Below, one piece after another: positions 51,813 to 61,082 of a stretch of 64,000 nt of DNA; within the stretch, counting starts at the first letter, position 1, and every line of letters begins with the position of its first letter. The position numbers and the translations under genes are program-made. The DNA comes from Mucilaginibacter aurantiaciroseus (GTDB taxonomy: Bacteria; Bacteroidota; Bacteroidia; Sphingobacteriales; Sphingobacteriaceae), in contig NZ_JAMXOF010000001.1 of NCBI RefSeq assembly GCF_024055595.1, forward strand, positions 1,674,001 to 1,738,000, in the 5' to 3' direction. The notes below the pieces were generated by a model that did no database searches, was not told the origin of the DNA, and was given only the letters and a program-made list of their open reading frames with translations.

Positions 51813-52949
51813 ATGAAAATCATCTTAGCAGCGATCATCGCCATCTCCATATTTAGTTGCGGGCCAAAGCAGCAGGCGCCACAGGCACCACCCCCACCGG
51901 CATTACCGGTAGCAGCAGTAACAACAGGTAACCAAACCACTTACCAGGAATACCCTGCATCTATAGAAGGTACCGTGAATGTAGAAGTTCGCCCGCAGGT
52001 AAGCGGTTCATTAGATAAAGTATTTATTGACGAAGGCGCTTTTGTAAACACGGGCCAGCCGATATTTAAAATAAACGAGCAGCCATACCGCGCAGCATTA
52101 AACAACGCGTTAGCAAGTTTACACGCCGCAGAAGCAGCACAAGGCAACGCGCTGATAGAAGTTGACAAATTAACCCCGCTTGTTGCCAACAAAGTAGTAT
52201 CAGACTACCAGTTAAAAGCGGCTAAAGCAACTTTCCAGGTAGCAAAAGCCAATATCGAATCGGCTATGGCCAATGTGGCAACCGCGCAGATCAACTTAGG
52301 TTACACCTTAATAAAAGCACCGGTTAGTGGTTACATAGGCCGCCTGTTAAAAAAACAAGGCAGTTTAGTTACCCCCCAGGATGTTGAAGCCTTAACACAA
52401 TTATCTGACGTGCACGAGGTACACGTTTACTTCGCCCTTGGCGAAAAAGATTTTGTAAGCTTTAAAGAACAATACGCAGGCAACACCATAGGTGATAAGC
52501 TTAAACACTTACCATCAGTAGCATTATTATTAGCCGACGGCAGCGAATATACTAAAGCAGGTAAAATAGATGTGATTAACGGCCAGTTTGATAAAACTAC
52601 CGGCGCTATCACCTTAAGGGCAACCTTTGCTAATCCGCAGGGCTTATTACGCTCGGGCAATACCGGTAAAATTCGCTTAAGCCTTCCGCATCCAAATACG
52701 TTGATAATACCGCAATCAGCTACTATCGAAATGCAGGACAAGATTTTTGTTTTTGCCTTGGCAGATAGTAATAAGGTTAAAAAATTACCTATCACCATTG
52801 AAGGTACAAGCGGCGAGAACTACCTGGTTAAAGATGGCGTTAAAGCCGGCGACCAGATCGTACTAAGCGGTATCGACAAATTACAGGAAGGTATGGTTAT
52901 AGCCCCGCAAAAATCTGTAGTTAAAGCATCAGCTGTAGCTAAAAATTAA
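51813..52949 (+). CDS. RND efflux periplasmic adaptor subunit
   Basis: A membrane-fusion protein of 378 residues that joins the inner-membrane pump to the outer-membrane channel. The start was set at MKIILAAIIAISIFSC (51813), giving a lipoprotein with Cys16; the frame from 51720 would bury this signal. The lipoyl-domain halves are VEVRPQVSGSLDKVFIDEGA and LIKAPVSGYIGRLLKKQGSL. Between them is the alpha-hairpin (HAAEAAQGNALIEVDKLTPL). It opens the adaptor-pump-channel operon. Confidence 0.95.
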   Translation: MKIILAAIIAISIFSCGPKQQAPQAPPPPALPVAAVTTGNQTTYQEYPASIEGTVNVEVRPQVSGSLDKVFIDEGAFVNTGQPIFKINEQPYRAALNNALASLHAAEAAQGNALIEVDKLTPLVANKVVSDYQLKAAKATFQVAKANIESAMANVATAQINLGYTLIKAPVSGYIGRLLKKQGSLVTPQDVEALTQLSDVHEVHVYFALGEKDFVSFKEQYAGNTIGDKLKHLPSVALLLADGSEYTKAGKIDVINGQFDKTTGAITLRATFANPQGLLRSGNTGKIRLSLPHPNTLIIPQSATIEMQDKIFVFALADSNKVKKLPITIEGTSGENYLVKDGVKAGDQIVLSGIDKLQEGMVIAPQKSVVKASAVAKN

Positions 52950-52959
52950 TCTGAGAATA

Positions 52960-53050
52960 GACACAAGAATTTAAGAATCAAGAAACAAGATATGAGGAAT
53001 TGGGCTGATGCCGTTTGGTGTCTTGTCTCCTGCTTTCTTATATCCTGCCT
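52960..53050. repeat. Dispersed repeat, AAGAATCAAGA family, copy 3, inside the RND operon
   Basis: AAGAATCAAGAAACAAGATA on the left and TGTCTTGTCTCCTGCTTTCT on the right form an imperfect inverted repeat filling the gap between adaptor and pump genes. It shares words with the copies after ung and after mntH. It could be an mRNA hairpin between the two cistrons. Confidence 0.5.
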
Positions 53051-53067
53051 CTTTAAATAAAAAGATC

Positions 53068-56000
53068 ATGTTTAAGAAATTCATAGACAGGCCGGTATTA
53101 TCAACCGTTATCTCCATACTATTGGTGATAGTAGGTGTACTTGGCTTAACCAAACTGCCCTTAGAGCGTTTCCCAAATATTGCCCCGCCGGCCGTATTGG
53201 TAACCGCTGTTTACCCGGGCGCAAATGCCGAAACCATATTACGGTCGGTAACACCTTCCCTGGAAGAAGCAATTAACGGTGTAGAAGGCATGACCTATAT
53301 GACCTCTACCGCCAGTAACGATGGTACACTTGGTATCACTGTTTACTTTAAACAAGGCACCAACCCTGACCAGGCAGCTGTAAATGTACAAAACCGCGTT
53401 TCGCAGGCTACCAGCCAGTTACCTTCCGAGGTTGTGCAATATGGTATAACCACCACAAAACAGCAAAATAGTTTTATTGGTGCTATGGCCATCTATACCG
53501 ATGATCCAAAAAAATACGACGCCACCTTTGTTGCTAACTATGCGCAGATCAACATCGTACCCGAGATAAAACGTATCCCGGGTGTAGGTTCGGCACAGGT
53601 ATTTGGCGGTGTTAAGGATTACAGCATGCGTGTTTGGTTGAACCCGGCACAAATGGCAACCTACAAAATTACCCCTGCGGAAGTTATGGCCGCTATACAG
53701 GATAAAAATATTGAAGCAGCCCCGGGTCGTTTTGGCGAGCGCAGCGATAAATCATTCGAGTACGTAATTAAGTATAAAGGTAAGCTTACCAAACCCGAGG
53801 AATATCAGAACATTGCTATTCGTGCCAATGCAGATGGTTCGGTTTTACACCTTAAAGACGTTGCACGTGTTGAATTGGGTGCTTATTCTTACAACAGCTA
53901 CAGCAACCTTAACGGTAAAGACGGTGTTATCATCGGTATCATCCAATTATCGGGTTCAAACGCGAATGAGATCCAGATACAAATTGATAAGCTAATGGAG
54001 AAAGCCTCAAAAAGCTTCCCTATTGGTATCAAATACAACCAATTCTATCGTACCAAAACAGATTTGGATGAATCAATTACCCAGGTAGAGCATACGCTGA
54101 TAGAGGCCTTTGTGCTTGTATTTATAGTAGTGTTCATCTTCCTGCAAGATTTCAGGTCTACCCTTATCCCGGCCATAGCTGTTCCGGTAGCTATTATCGG
54201 TACGTTCTTTTTTATGCAATTGTTCGGGTTCTCTATTAACTTGCTAACCCTGTTTGCTCTTGTATTGGCTATTGGTATTGTGGTGGATGATGCCATCGTG
54301 GTAGTAGAGGCCGTGCACGCCAAAATGGAACACGATCCAAGCCTCAGTCCTAAAAAGGCAACTACCGAAGCTATGCACGAGATAACCGGTGCTATTATAT
54401 CCATTACACTTGTAATGGCGGCGGTATTCCTGCCTGTAAGTTTCATGAGTGGCTCCGCCGGTATATTTTACAAACAGTTTGCATTAACCATGGCTATCGC
54501 CATCATTATATCAGCTGTTAATGCATTAACTTTAAGCCCGGCCCTTGCTGCACTGTTCTTAAAGAACAAGCACACAGCTGGTGGGCACGATGCACCTAAA
54601 AAGGGTTTTGTAGATAAATTTTATGCCGGTTTTAATGGTGGTTTTAACTTTATCACCAACAGATATGTTGGCGGTTTAAAATTGCTTATCAAAAACAAAT
54701 GGATAAGCATGGCCGGCCTTGGGTTGGTTATTATTGCCACCATATTTATGGTGGGCCGAACAAAAACCGGTTTTATCCCAACCGAAGATCAGGGCTTTGT
54801 GGCTATAGCGGTTTCAACACCATCGGGTACATCGTTAAACGGCACCAACAAGATTTTCAAACAAGCAGAAGAGCAGTTAAAAACCTTACCATCAGCGAGG
54901 TTTGTTACAGCGCTGTCGGGTTTTAATTTCTTAACACAGTCAAGCAGCCCCTCTGCGGGTGTTATCTTCCTGTTACTAAAACCTACCGATCAACGTGGCG
55001 ATGTAAAAAATATTGATGAGATACAAAACATTGTACGTGGCAAATTAGGTGGTGTACCGGGTGGAACATTTTTTGTATTCAGTTTCCCAACTGTACCGGG
55101 CTTTAGCAACGTAGAAGCGCTGGACGTGGTATTGCAGGACAAGACAAACGGTAAACTGGATAAGTTTAGCGGTATTGCCAATAATTTTATAGCCAAGCTA
55201 ATGCAGAAACCTGCTGTTGCTTATGCCTTTACATCATACAAAGCCGATTACCCGCAATTACAATTAGAAATTGACGATGACAAGGCTAACCAGTTAGGTG
55301 TAAGTGTTAAAGACATCCTATCTACCATGCAGGCCTACTTTGGTACCGCGCAGGCGTCAGACTTTAACCGCTTTGGTAAATATTACCGCGTGGTGGTACA
55401 GGCTGATATTGCCGACCGTACCGACCCAACAACTATAGACCGCGTATTTGTGAAAAATAAAGCAGGTGAAACTGTGCCTATCAATACCCTGGTTAAATTA
55501 ACTCGTGTGTATGGTTCAGAAACAGTATCACGTTACAACCTGTTCAATTCTATTCAGGTTAATGCTATCCCTAAGCCGGGTTATAGTTCGGGCGATGCCA
55601 TTAAGGCTATCGAGGAAACGGCTAAAGAGCAGCTACCTGCAGGTTTTGCATACGAGTTCTCGGGCCAAACCCGTGAGGAGATCTCATCGGGCGGGCAGTC
55701 TACCGTTGTATTCCTGCTATGTTTGGTATTTGTATACTTCCTGTTATCGGCACAGTACGAAAGTTATATCCTGCCATTGGCGGTTATCCTTTCTATACCA
55801 ACAGGTTTGTTTGGTGTATTTGCTGTACTGGGCTTAACCGGTATAGAAAACAACATCTATGTACAGGTAGCGCTCATCATGCTTATCGGTTTGCTGGCTA
55901 AAAACGCTATCCTTATCATAGAGTTCGCGGTACAGAAGCGCAAGTCGGGCATGAGCCTGGTCAATTCAGCCATTGAGGCTGCAAGATTAAGGATCCGTCC

Positions 56001-56277
56001 TATTGTGATGACATCGCTGGCATTTGTATTCGGGTTATTCCCGATGAGTATCGCGACCGGCCCATCTGCACAGGGGAACCACTCTATTAGTATTGGTGCT
56101 GCCGGCGGTATGGTGTCTGGTGTAATTTTAGGTCTACTGATCATCCCTGTACTGTTCGTGATATTCCAGCATTTGCAAGAAAAAATTAGCGGCACCCCGC
56201 TATCACGTCACCTGGATAAAAATTACAACCCCGATGCCAATGGCAATAAACCTGTTGAAGCATTAAAAGCAAACTAA
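53068..56277 (+). CDS. RND efflux pump, hydrophobe/amphiphile (AcrB-like) family
   Basis: An inner-membrane proton antiporter of 1069 residues from MFKKFIDRPVLSTVISILLV (53068). The N-terminal signatures are KLPLERFPNIAPPAVLVTAV and YPGANAETILRSVTPSLEEA. The two large periplasmic loops are present. TM4 carries the proton-relay Asp pair in ALAIGIVVDDAIVVVEAVHA-like context (GIVVDDAIVVVE). The second half repeats the fold, with IRPIVMTSLAFVFGLFPMSI and GNHSISIGAAGGMVSGVILG. It is full length and intact. Substrates cannot be read from sequence; the TetR-controlled operon suggests export of a toxic compound. Confidence 0.96.
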   Translation: MFKKFIDRPVLSTVISILLVIVGVLGLTKLPLERFPNIAPPAVLVTAVYPGANAETILRSVTPSLEEAINGVEGMTYMTSTASNDGTLGITVYFKQGTNPDQAAVNVQNRVSQATSQLPSEVVQYGITTTKQQNSFIGAMAIYTDDPKKYDATFVANYAQINIVPEIKRIPGVGSAQVFGGVKDYSMRVWLNPAQMATYKITPAEVMAAIQDKNIEAAPGRFGERSDKSFEYVIKYKGKLTKPEEYQNIAIRANADGSVLHLKDVARVELGAYSYNSYSNLNGKDGVIIGIIQLSGSNANEIQIQIDKLMEKASKSFPIGIKYNQFYRTKTDLDESITQVEHTLIEAFVLVFIVVFIFLQDFRSTLIPAIAVPVAIIGTFFFMQLFGFSINLLTLFALVLAIGIVVDDAIVVVEAVHAKMEHDPSLSPKKATTEAMHEITGAIISITLVMAAVFLPVSFMSGSAGIFYKQFALTMAIAIIISAVNALTLSPALAALFLKNKHTAGGHDAPKKGFVDKFYAGFNGGFNFITNRYVGGLKLLIKNKWISMAGLGLVIIATIFMVGRTKTGFIPTEDQGFVAIAVSTPSGTSLNGTNKIFKQAEEQLKTLPSARFVTALSGFNFLTQSSSPSAGVIFLLLKPTDQRGDVKNIDEIQNIVRGKLGGVPGGTFFVFSFPTVPGFSNVEALDVVLQDKTNGKLDKFSGIANNFIAKLMQKPAVAYAFTSYKADYPQLQLEIDDDKANQLGVSVKDILSTMQAYFGTAQASDFNRFGKYYRVVVQADIADRTDPTTIDRVFVKNKAGETVPINTLVKLTRVYGSETVSRYNLFNSIQVNAIPKPGYSSGDAIKAIEETAKEQLPAGFAYEFSGQTREEISSGGQSTVVFLLCLVFVYFLLSAQYESYILPLAVILSIPTGLFGVFAVLGLTGIENNIYVQVALIMLIGLLAKNAILIIEFAVQKRKSGMSLVNSAIEAARLRIRPIVMTSLAFVFGLFPMSIATGPSAQGNHSISIGAAGGMVSGVILGLLIIPVLFVIFQHLQEKISGTPLSRHLDKNYNPDANGNKPVEALKAN

Positions 56278-56281
56278 AGTG

Positions 56282-56436
56282 GCTTCACCCCAACCTCTCC
56301 GCGAAAGGGAACCCCTTTTACAACAAAGCTTGTCGAGGTGATGTCGGGGTGAGTAAATCACCAATAAAAAAAAACATACAATAATAACATCCAATCCTTC
56401 AAGCCCTTCTCTCCCGGAGAGGGGTTGGGGTGAGGC
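56282..56436. repeat. Inverted pair of CTCACCCCAACC-family repeats
   Basis: CTTCACCCCAACCTCTCCGC at 56283 and the reverse complement-like CTCCCGGAGAGGGGTTGGGG with TGAGG at 56411-56434 flank an AT-rich centre. The first also pairs with GTCGGGGTGAG at 56343-56353. A related element stands at 36751-36830. It lies between pump and channel genes of one operon. Confidence 0.6.
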
Positions 56437-56451
56437 TAAAAACATAACACA

Positions 56452-57864
56452 ATGAAAAGATACATCAATACATTCGCTTTTATGCTGTTACTGGCATTAA
56501 GCGCATGTAAAGTTTCAAAAGATATTGAAACACTTAAACCTGCATTGCCTGTGGCTTTCAGGAATGCAGCTACTGCCGATACTACCAGCATTGCTGATAT
56601 ACAGTGGAAGAACTTCTTCACTGACCCTACCCTGCAAAAACTAATTGATAGTGCCATCGCCAACAATTACGATATGCAGATAGCAGTGAAAAACATAGAA
56701 TCATCACAACTAATGTTTAAACAGGTTAAGTGGAACTATACCCCTACTGTAAACCTGAATATAACCGCAAGCACCAGCCGCCCGAGCGATAACAGCCTGA
56801 ACGGTTTAAGCCTGAGCTCTTTTGGCGTTGGCACTAAACACATCGAAGATTATTCTGCAAACCTTGGACTGTCTTGGGAAGCTGATATCTGGGGCAAGAT
56901 CCGCAACCAAAGTAAAGCCGCGTTGGCAACTTACCTGCAAACTACCGAGGCCAAAAAAGCTATCCAAACCAACATCGTAGCGGGCGTATCACAAGGATAC
57001 TACAACCTGCTGATGCTGGATGAGCAATTGATCATCGCCCAAAAGAATGTGAAACTGAATGACAGCACATTACGCATCATCCGTTTGCAATTTGATGCAG
57101 GGCAGGTAACTTCATTAGCAGTACAACAAGCCGAAGCACAACGCCAGGCAGCAACCCAGTTGGTACCTCAGTTCGAGCAGAATATCACTATACAGGAGAA
57201 CGCTTTACGTATCCTTACAGGTGCACTGCCCGACAGGATAGAACGCAACAACACGCTTAGCAACCTGCAAATTGCAGACAACTTGCCGTCGGGTTTACCA
57301 TCAGATATCGTGAGCCGCAGGCCGGATGTAAAGAGTGCCGAATTGGCCCTGAACATTTCTAACGCGCAAGTAGGTATCGCTAAAGCGAATATGTACCCAT
57401 CGTTAACCATTACCGCTTCCGGTGGTGTAAACAGCTTTAAATCGAGTAACTGGTTTAATATCCCGGCATCCTTATTCGGTACGGTTGCGGGTGGTTTAAC
57501 CCAACCATTGTTCAACAAAAAAAGGTTAAAAACCCAATACGAGGTTGCCAAAATTGACCGTGAGAAAACCGTATTACAATTTCGTCAGTTGGTATTGAAT
57601 GCAGTTGGTGAGGTATCTAATGCGCTTGTATCTATCGAAAAATTGAAAATACAGCAAACCATTGCGGCTAACAGGGTTACTACCCTGCAGCAGGCAACCG
57701 GCAACGCCAATATGCTGTTCAGAAATGGTTTGGCTACTTACCTGGAAGTGATAACCGCCCAGGGTAACGTATTACAAAGCGAACTGGAACTGGTTTCCAT
57801 TAAACGTGAGCAGCTCAGCGCTGTATCCGATCTTTACCGCTCATTAGGCGGTGGCTGGAAATAA
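56452..57864 (+). CDS. Outer-membrane efflux channel, NodT/OprM family lipoprotein
   Basis: The outer-membrane exit duct of the pump, 470 residues. The lipobox LLLALSAC gives a lipidated Cys at 19. The two OEP repeats have WKNFFTDPTLQKLIDSAIAN, GLSWEADIWGKIRNQSKAAL, and in the second half SRRPDVKSAELALNISNAQV, AKANMYPSLTITASGGVNS and GLTQPLFNKKRLKTQYEVAK. The closing NGLATYLEVITAQGNVLQSE is also typical. It is the last gene of the operon; a hairpin terminator follows at 57886. Confidence 0.95.
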   Translation: MKRYINTFAFMLLLALSACKVSKDIETLKPALPVAFRNAATADTTSIADIQWKNFFTDPTLQKLIDSAIANNYDMQIAVKNIESSQLMFKQVKWNYTPTVNLNITASTSRPSDNSLNGLSLSSFGVGTKHIEDYSANLGLSWEADIWGKIRNQSKAALATYLQTTEAKKAIQTNIVAGVSQGYYNLLMLDEQLIIAQKNVKLNDSTLRIIRLQFDAGQVTSLAVQQAEAQRQAATQLVPQFEQNITIQENALRILTGALPDRIERNNTLSNLQIADNLPSGLPSDIVSRRPDVKSAELALNISNAQVGIAKANMYPSLTITASGGVNSFKSSNWFNIPASLFGTVAGGLTQPLFNKKRLKTQYEVAKIDREKTVLQFRQLVLNAVGEVSNALVSIEKLKIQQTIAANRVTTLQQATGNANMLFRNGLATYLEVITAQGNVLQSELELVSIKREQLSAVSDLYRSLGGGWK

Positions 57865-57885
57865 AAACACCCATTGATGAGTATT

Positions 57886-57930
57886 AAGCCGCTTTACCAG
57901 TATTGCCAACTGGTGAGCGGCTTTGTTGTT
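57886..57930 (+). terminator. Terminator of the RND operon
   Basis: AAGCCGCTTTACCAGT and ACTGGTGAGCGGCTT form a long stem with one bulge around a short loop, followed by TTGTTGTTT. It begins 21 bases after the channel gene. Confidence 0.8.
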
Positions 57931-58190
57931 TACCGCCTGTCTCCGCACTGTCCCACTAAATATAACACACGCATCTTAAATTGCAAAGCATTGATTTTCA
58001 ATTAATTAAAAACTTACCTTTTCTATTTAAAAATCCATGCAAATATCTAAATAATTGATTTACAAATATTTAAATATTATAGCGGGTGTCCCACCTGTTT
58101 CTGAATGAGACAGAATGGGACACCCTTTTTATGACCTGTATTAGAAAAAACTCGAACTTTGGACGGCTTTTTTTGACTTTTTTTCGTCCC
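57931..58190 (+). other. Gene-free region ending in a strong terminator hairpin
   Basis: No protein is readable. The stretch 57960-58080 is AT-rich. It ends in a perfect stem GGGTGTCCCA (58084-58093) and TGGGACACCC (58116-58125) with an inner CTGT/ACAG pair, followed by five T (58126-58130). No gene on the plus strand lies just before it, since the efflux operon already has a terminator. A short non-coding RNA is possible. From 58131 to 58190 nothing is seen. Confidence 0.4.
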
Positions 58191-58625
58191 TCAATCGCCC
58201 GTGATTATAACACCAATATAAATACCCGCAAGTGTGATGGCTACCCCGATAAGGCTAACCAAAATTACCCTGTCCCATCCAAAAAATCTTTGGCCTGCTG
58301 CACTGTGCGCGTTAATTTGCGCTCCCTGGAAATGTTCTGTTAAATAAAAGGCTACCCAACAGTAAGCAATAGGGAAAATAACACCGGGGATCTTTACCGT
58401 TTCGGCATATGATATGATACCGCCATAGATCACTATTGTTGCGGCAATGGCGTAAATCCAGGTTGCTTTGGCTTTACCGGGTTCGCCAAAAACCTTGTAG
58501 TTTTCTGCAAGGTAATAGCCGGCCACAAGCGGGCCGCCTAAAAAGGTGCCGAACCTAATGTGGGCAGGTGTATATATTTGTTTCGTAACGGTTGTTTCGT
58601 GAGGTTGTTGCTGGTCGGGTTCCAT
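58191..58625 (-). CDS. Small integral membrane protein, 144 aa
   Basis: An inner-membrane protein with four probable membrane segments: FGTFLGGPLVAGYYLAENY, WIYAIAATIVIYGGIISYA, GVIFPIAYCWVAFYLTEHF and VILVSLIGVAITLAGIYIGV. The N-terminal 25 residues are polar and rich in Gln and Thr, likely cytoplasmic. I do not recognise the family. It is monocistronic. Confidence 0.8.
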   Translation of the reverse strand: MEPDQQQPHETTVTKQIYTPAHIRFGTFLGGPLVAGYYLAENYKVFGEPGKAKATWIYAIAATIVIYGGIISYAETVKIPGVIFPIAYCWVAFYLTEHFQGAQINAHSAAGQRFFGWDRVILVSLIGVAITLAGIYIGVIITGD

Positions 58626-58927
58626 TTTTTTAGTTAGTGGTATAAATGTAGAAATATTTGGTGATTAGTACTTTTTTCTCCGCGCGTCATTACGAGGTCT
58701 CTCGGCAGAAGACCCTGCGGTGCATTCACGTAGCGCCTTCTGCGGGCTTCTGTATGAGAGACCCCGCCGAAACGTAGATTTAATCCCTCTTCCCCTCATC
58801 CTAATGTAACAGCCCAAATACAACTTGCATTACCTAAAAAACATCCCTACATTTATATAAGGGCGATTATGGACGGCTGCCAGGCTGCAACACCCGGGTT
58901 TTAATTGTTAAATTAAAATAACCAATT
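58626..58927. other. Intergenic region with a third CGTCATTACGAG repeat
   Basis: Holds a repeat at 58683-58775: CGCGTCATTACGAGGTCTCTC, then an inner inverted repeat GGTCTCTCGGCAGAAG with CTTCTGTATGAGAGACC. It resembles the CGTCATTGCGAG family at 1556 and 34919 only in its opening. The rest (58780-58927) is plain promoter-like DNA for the DoxX gene. Confidence 0.5.
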
Positions 58928-59368
58928 ATGAATGCGATACACAAAATTGAGGTTTGGGGTGATACCCATCACCCGGCCATTCTGGATCTGCTGCGGATAA
59001 CTTTGGGCATTTTCCTGTTTTTAAAAGGTTACGCCTTTTTCAATAATATGGCATTTTTGGAATACACTATTGAAGACCAGCATCTGATCAACCTGTCGCC
59101 AAAGGCATTAGAAATTTTGATATACTACATCACTTTTATGCACCTGGCCGGTGGCCTGCTCATTACCCTGGGGCTGCTTACACGGTTATCATCTATCCTG
59201 CAGATCCCCATCGTTGTTGGGGCCATATTTTTTATCAATATCTTTAAATCTGCCCCAAATTCAGATCTGTGGCTGTCCATTTTCGCCTGTGTGCTGCTGG
59301 TGATGTTCGCGTTTATAGGCTCGGGGCCAATATCATTAAACAGGATTTTATCGCTGCCTAACCGGTAA
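58928..59368 (+). CDS. DoxX family membrane protein
   Basis: A 146-residue inner-membrane protein with four membrane segments in the DoxX pattern: LLRITLGIFLFLKGYAFF, MHLAGGLLITLGLLTRLSSI with the conserved Gly/Arg turn, IPIVVGAIFFINIFK and WLSIFACVLLVMFAFIGSGP. DoxX proteins are linked to quinone or sulfur redox in some organisms, but most have no proven function. It is followed after 42 bases by a small cytoplasmic protein. Confidence 0.92.
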   Translation: MNAIHKIEVWGDTHHPAILDLLRITLGIFLFLKGYAFFNNMAFLEYTIEDQHLINLSPKALEILIYYITFMHLAGGLLITLGLLTRLSSILQIPIVVGAIFFINIFKSAPNSDLWLSIFACVLLVMFAFIGSGPISLNRILSLPNR

Positions 59369-59410
59369 GTGGGTAAAAAACTGATATTAACACCATAAAC
59401 AACCACTAAC

Positions 59411-59722
59411 ATGAAAACAGACTACGGCACCCTATCGCAAACCATCAACGGCTTAAAAGAAGAAGGCTACACCTTAGATTTTAACATCCGGCACGATTGC
59501 ATTATTTGTCAGGACAACCAGGTGCAGCTGTCACCAAATGATTTTGAGATTGATGGCGTTTTTCGTTTCGAGGGAGAATCAAACCCGGATGATGAAGCGG
59601 TGCTTTATGCCATATCTTCAACTAAAGAGGGCTCAAAAGGCACATTAGTAAACGGTTATGGGGTTTCTGCCGATGCAGCATCTGACGAGCTAATTAAGAA
59701 GCTGAGCACACACGTAAAATAA
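59411..59722 (+). CDS. Conserved small protein, 103 aa
   Basis: A soluble protein: YGTLSQTINGLKEEGYTLDF, NIRHDCIICQDNQVQLSPND, then FRFEGESNPDDEAVLYAISS and GTLVNGYGVSADAASDELIK. I recall Bacteroidota homologues that databases label phosphoribosylpyrophosphate synthetase, but it lacks every PRPP synthetase motif and is a third of the length, so that label is not used. The two Cys (CIIC) might bind metal. It probably shares a transcript with the DoxX gene. Confidence 0.8.
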   Translation: MKTDYGTLSQTINGLKEEGYTLDFNIRHDCIICQDNQVQLSPNDFEIDGVFRFEGESNPDDEAVLYAISSTKEGSKGTLVNGYGVSADAASDELIKKLSTHVK

Positions 59723-59782
59723 ACACTTATCTTTATTTGGATTAATTCTAAATAATGGTATTTTTGCGGCTTACCTGCCGCT

Positions 59783-60973
59783 ATGAAATTTAAGAAACTT
59801 ACCCTGAATATCCATTTATGGCTTGGCCTTGCATCGGGCCTGGTTGTGCTGATTGTAGGTCTTACGGGTTGCTTTCTGGCTTTCCGGGATGAGATAGAGG
59901 TTTACAGCAAGCCCTGGTTTTTTGTAAAACGCCAAAACACCGTTCAGCTTAATCCATCGGCATTAACAGCAAAATTAAACGCCAAACTCAAAGCAGAGAA
60001 CGATACCCTAAAAGCAAAGATCACATCGGTACAATATCCGGGGCCAGGCAGGTCGGCGAGTATCCGTTACAGTACAGGGCCAAAGAAAACCTTCCGCGCT
60101 TAAATCAACCCATACACCGGGGAGATCATTAAGAACGGGAAACAAAAGGATGATTTTTTTGGCTTTATGGAATATGGGCACCGTTTTTTGTGGCTGCCTG
60201 TGGAGATAGGCCGACCGATACAGGGCAGCATGATCCTGGCATTTTTGGTGCTGATGATCACCGGCATTGTGCTATGGTGGCCAAAACGCTGGACCAAAAA
60301 TGCCCGCAAAAAAAGTCTCGCTTTAGATTTTAATGCAAGCCCCAAGCGCCTCAATTACGACCTGCACAACGTGCTTGGCTTTTACATGACCTTTGTAATG
60401 CTCTTTATAGTGATCACTGGCCTGTGCATGAGCATGAAATGGTTCCATAGCGGGGTGTACTGGTTAACATCGGGTGGTAAGCAACTGAAAGAGTTTAAAG
60501 CCCCCCTATCTGATACCGCTAAGATAGCCGCCGATGTTCCTTTCCAAATTACTCATGCAGACAGCCTTTGGTTGGCCCATAAAAAGCAATACCCTGCCGA
60601 AGCGAGCTTCTCTTTCAACTTTCCGTCAGAAAAAAAATCGGCTTTTGTAGAGGTCATTAATCCCGCTCCCGAAACGTCATACCGCCGCGAGTTTAGGTAT
60701 TACGACCGATACACCATGCAGGATATCAGCAGTAAAAGCGCGCGAAGTGGCACCTACTCCCAAGCCAGTTTTACAGATAAGATCCGTAAGATGAATGTGG
60801 ATATCCATATAGGTGTTGTAGGCGGCATCGGCACCAAAATACTGGCCTTTTTAGCAAGCCTTATTTCTGCTACTTTACCTGTTACCGGCTTTATCATTTG
60901 GTGGGGCAAACGTAAAAAGAAAAACAAGCCAAAAGTACGCCGCAGATTCATGCGCGAGCCTGTACCCGCGTAA
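59783..60973 (+). pseudogene. PepSY-associated membrane protein broken by one stop codon
   Basis: A PepSY-TM protein (iron-reductase-like family) of about 396 codons, read in one frame from MKFKKLTLNIHLWLGLASGL to a C terminus MREPVPA. A TAA at 60101-60103 interrupts it between KKTFRA and INPYTGEI, where intact homologues have an ordinary residue. No frame change occurs. The normal elements follow: YGHRFLWLPVEIGRPIQGSM, ITGIVLWWPKRW, and WFHSGVYWLT. It is a recent nonsense mutation, a read-through case, or a sequencing error. The second half could start at the ATG at 60167 but would lack its first membrane anchor. Confidence 0.85.
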
Positions 60974-61082
60974 CACATTCATGTTTGATATATCATAAAT
61001 TGGCAGCGATTTTTGCAATTTATTTCCACTATAAATAAGCCGAAAACTTCGGTTACTTAAACATAGTATTTATCTTGCCGGC

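Noticed and set aside
59411..59722. Phosphoribosylpyrophosphate synthetase
   Set aside because: This database label is recalled for relatives, but the protein has no PRPP-binding or ATP-binding motif and is far too short.
60167..60973. A separate 268-residue PepSY gene starting at 60167
   Set aside because: The upstream frame continues without shift across a single TAA into the normal N-terminal half, so the two parts are one broken gene.
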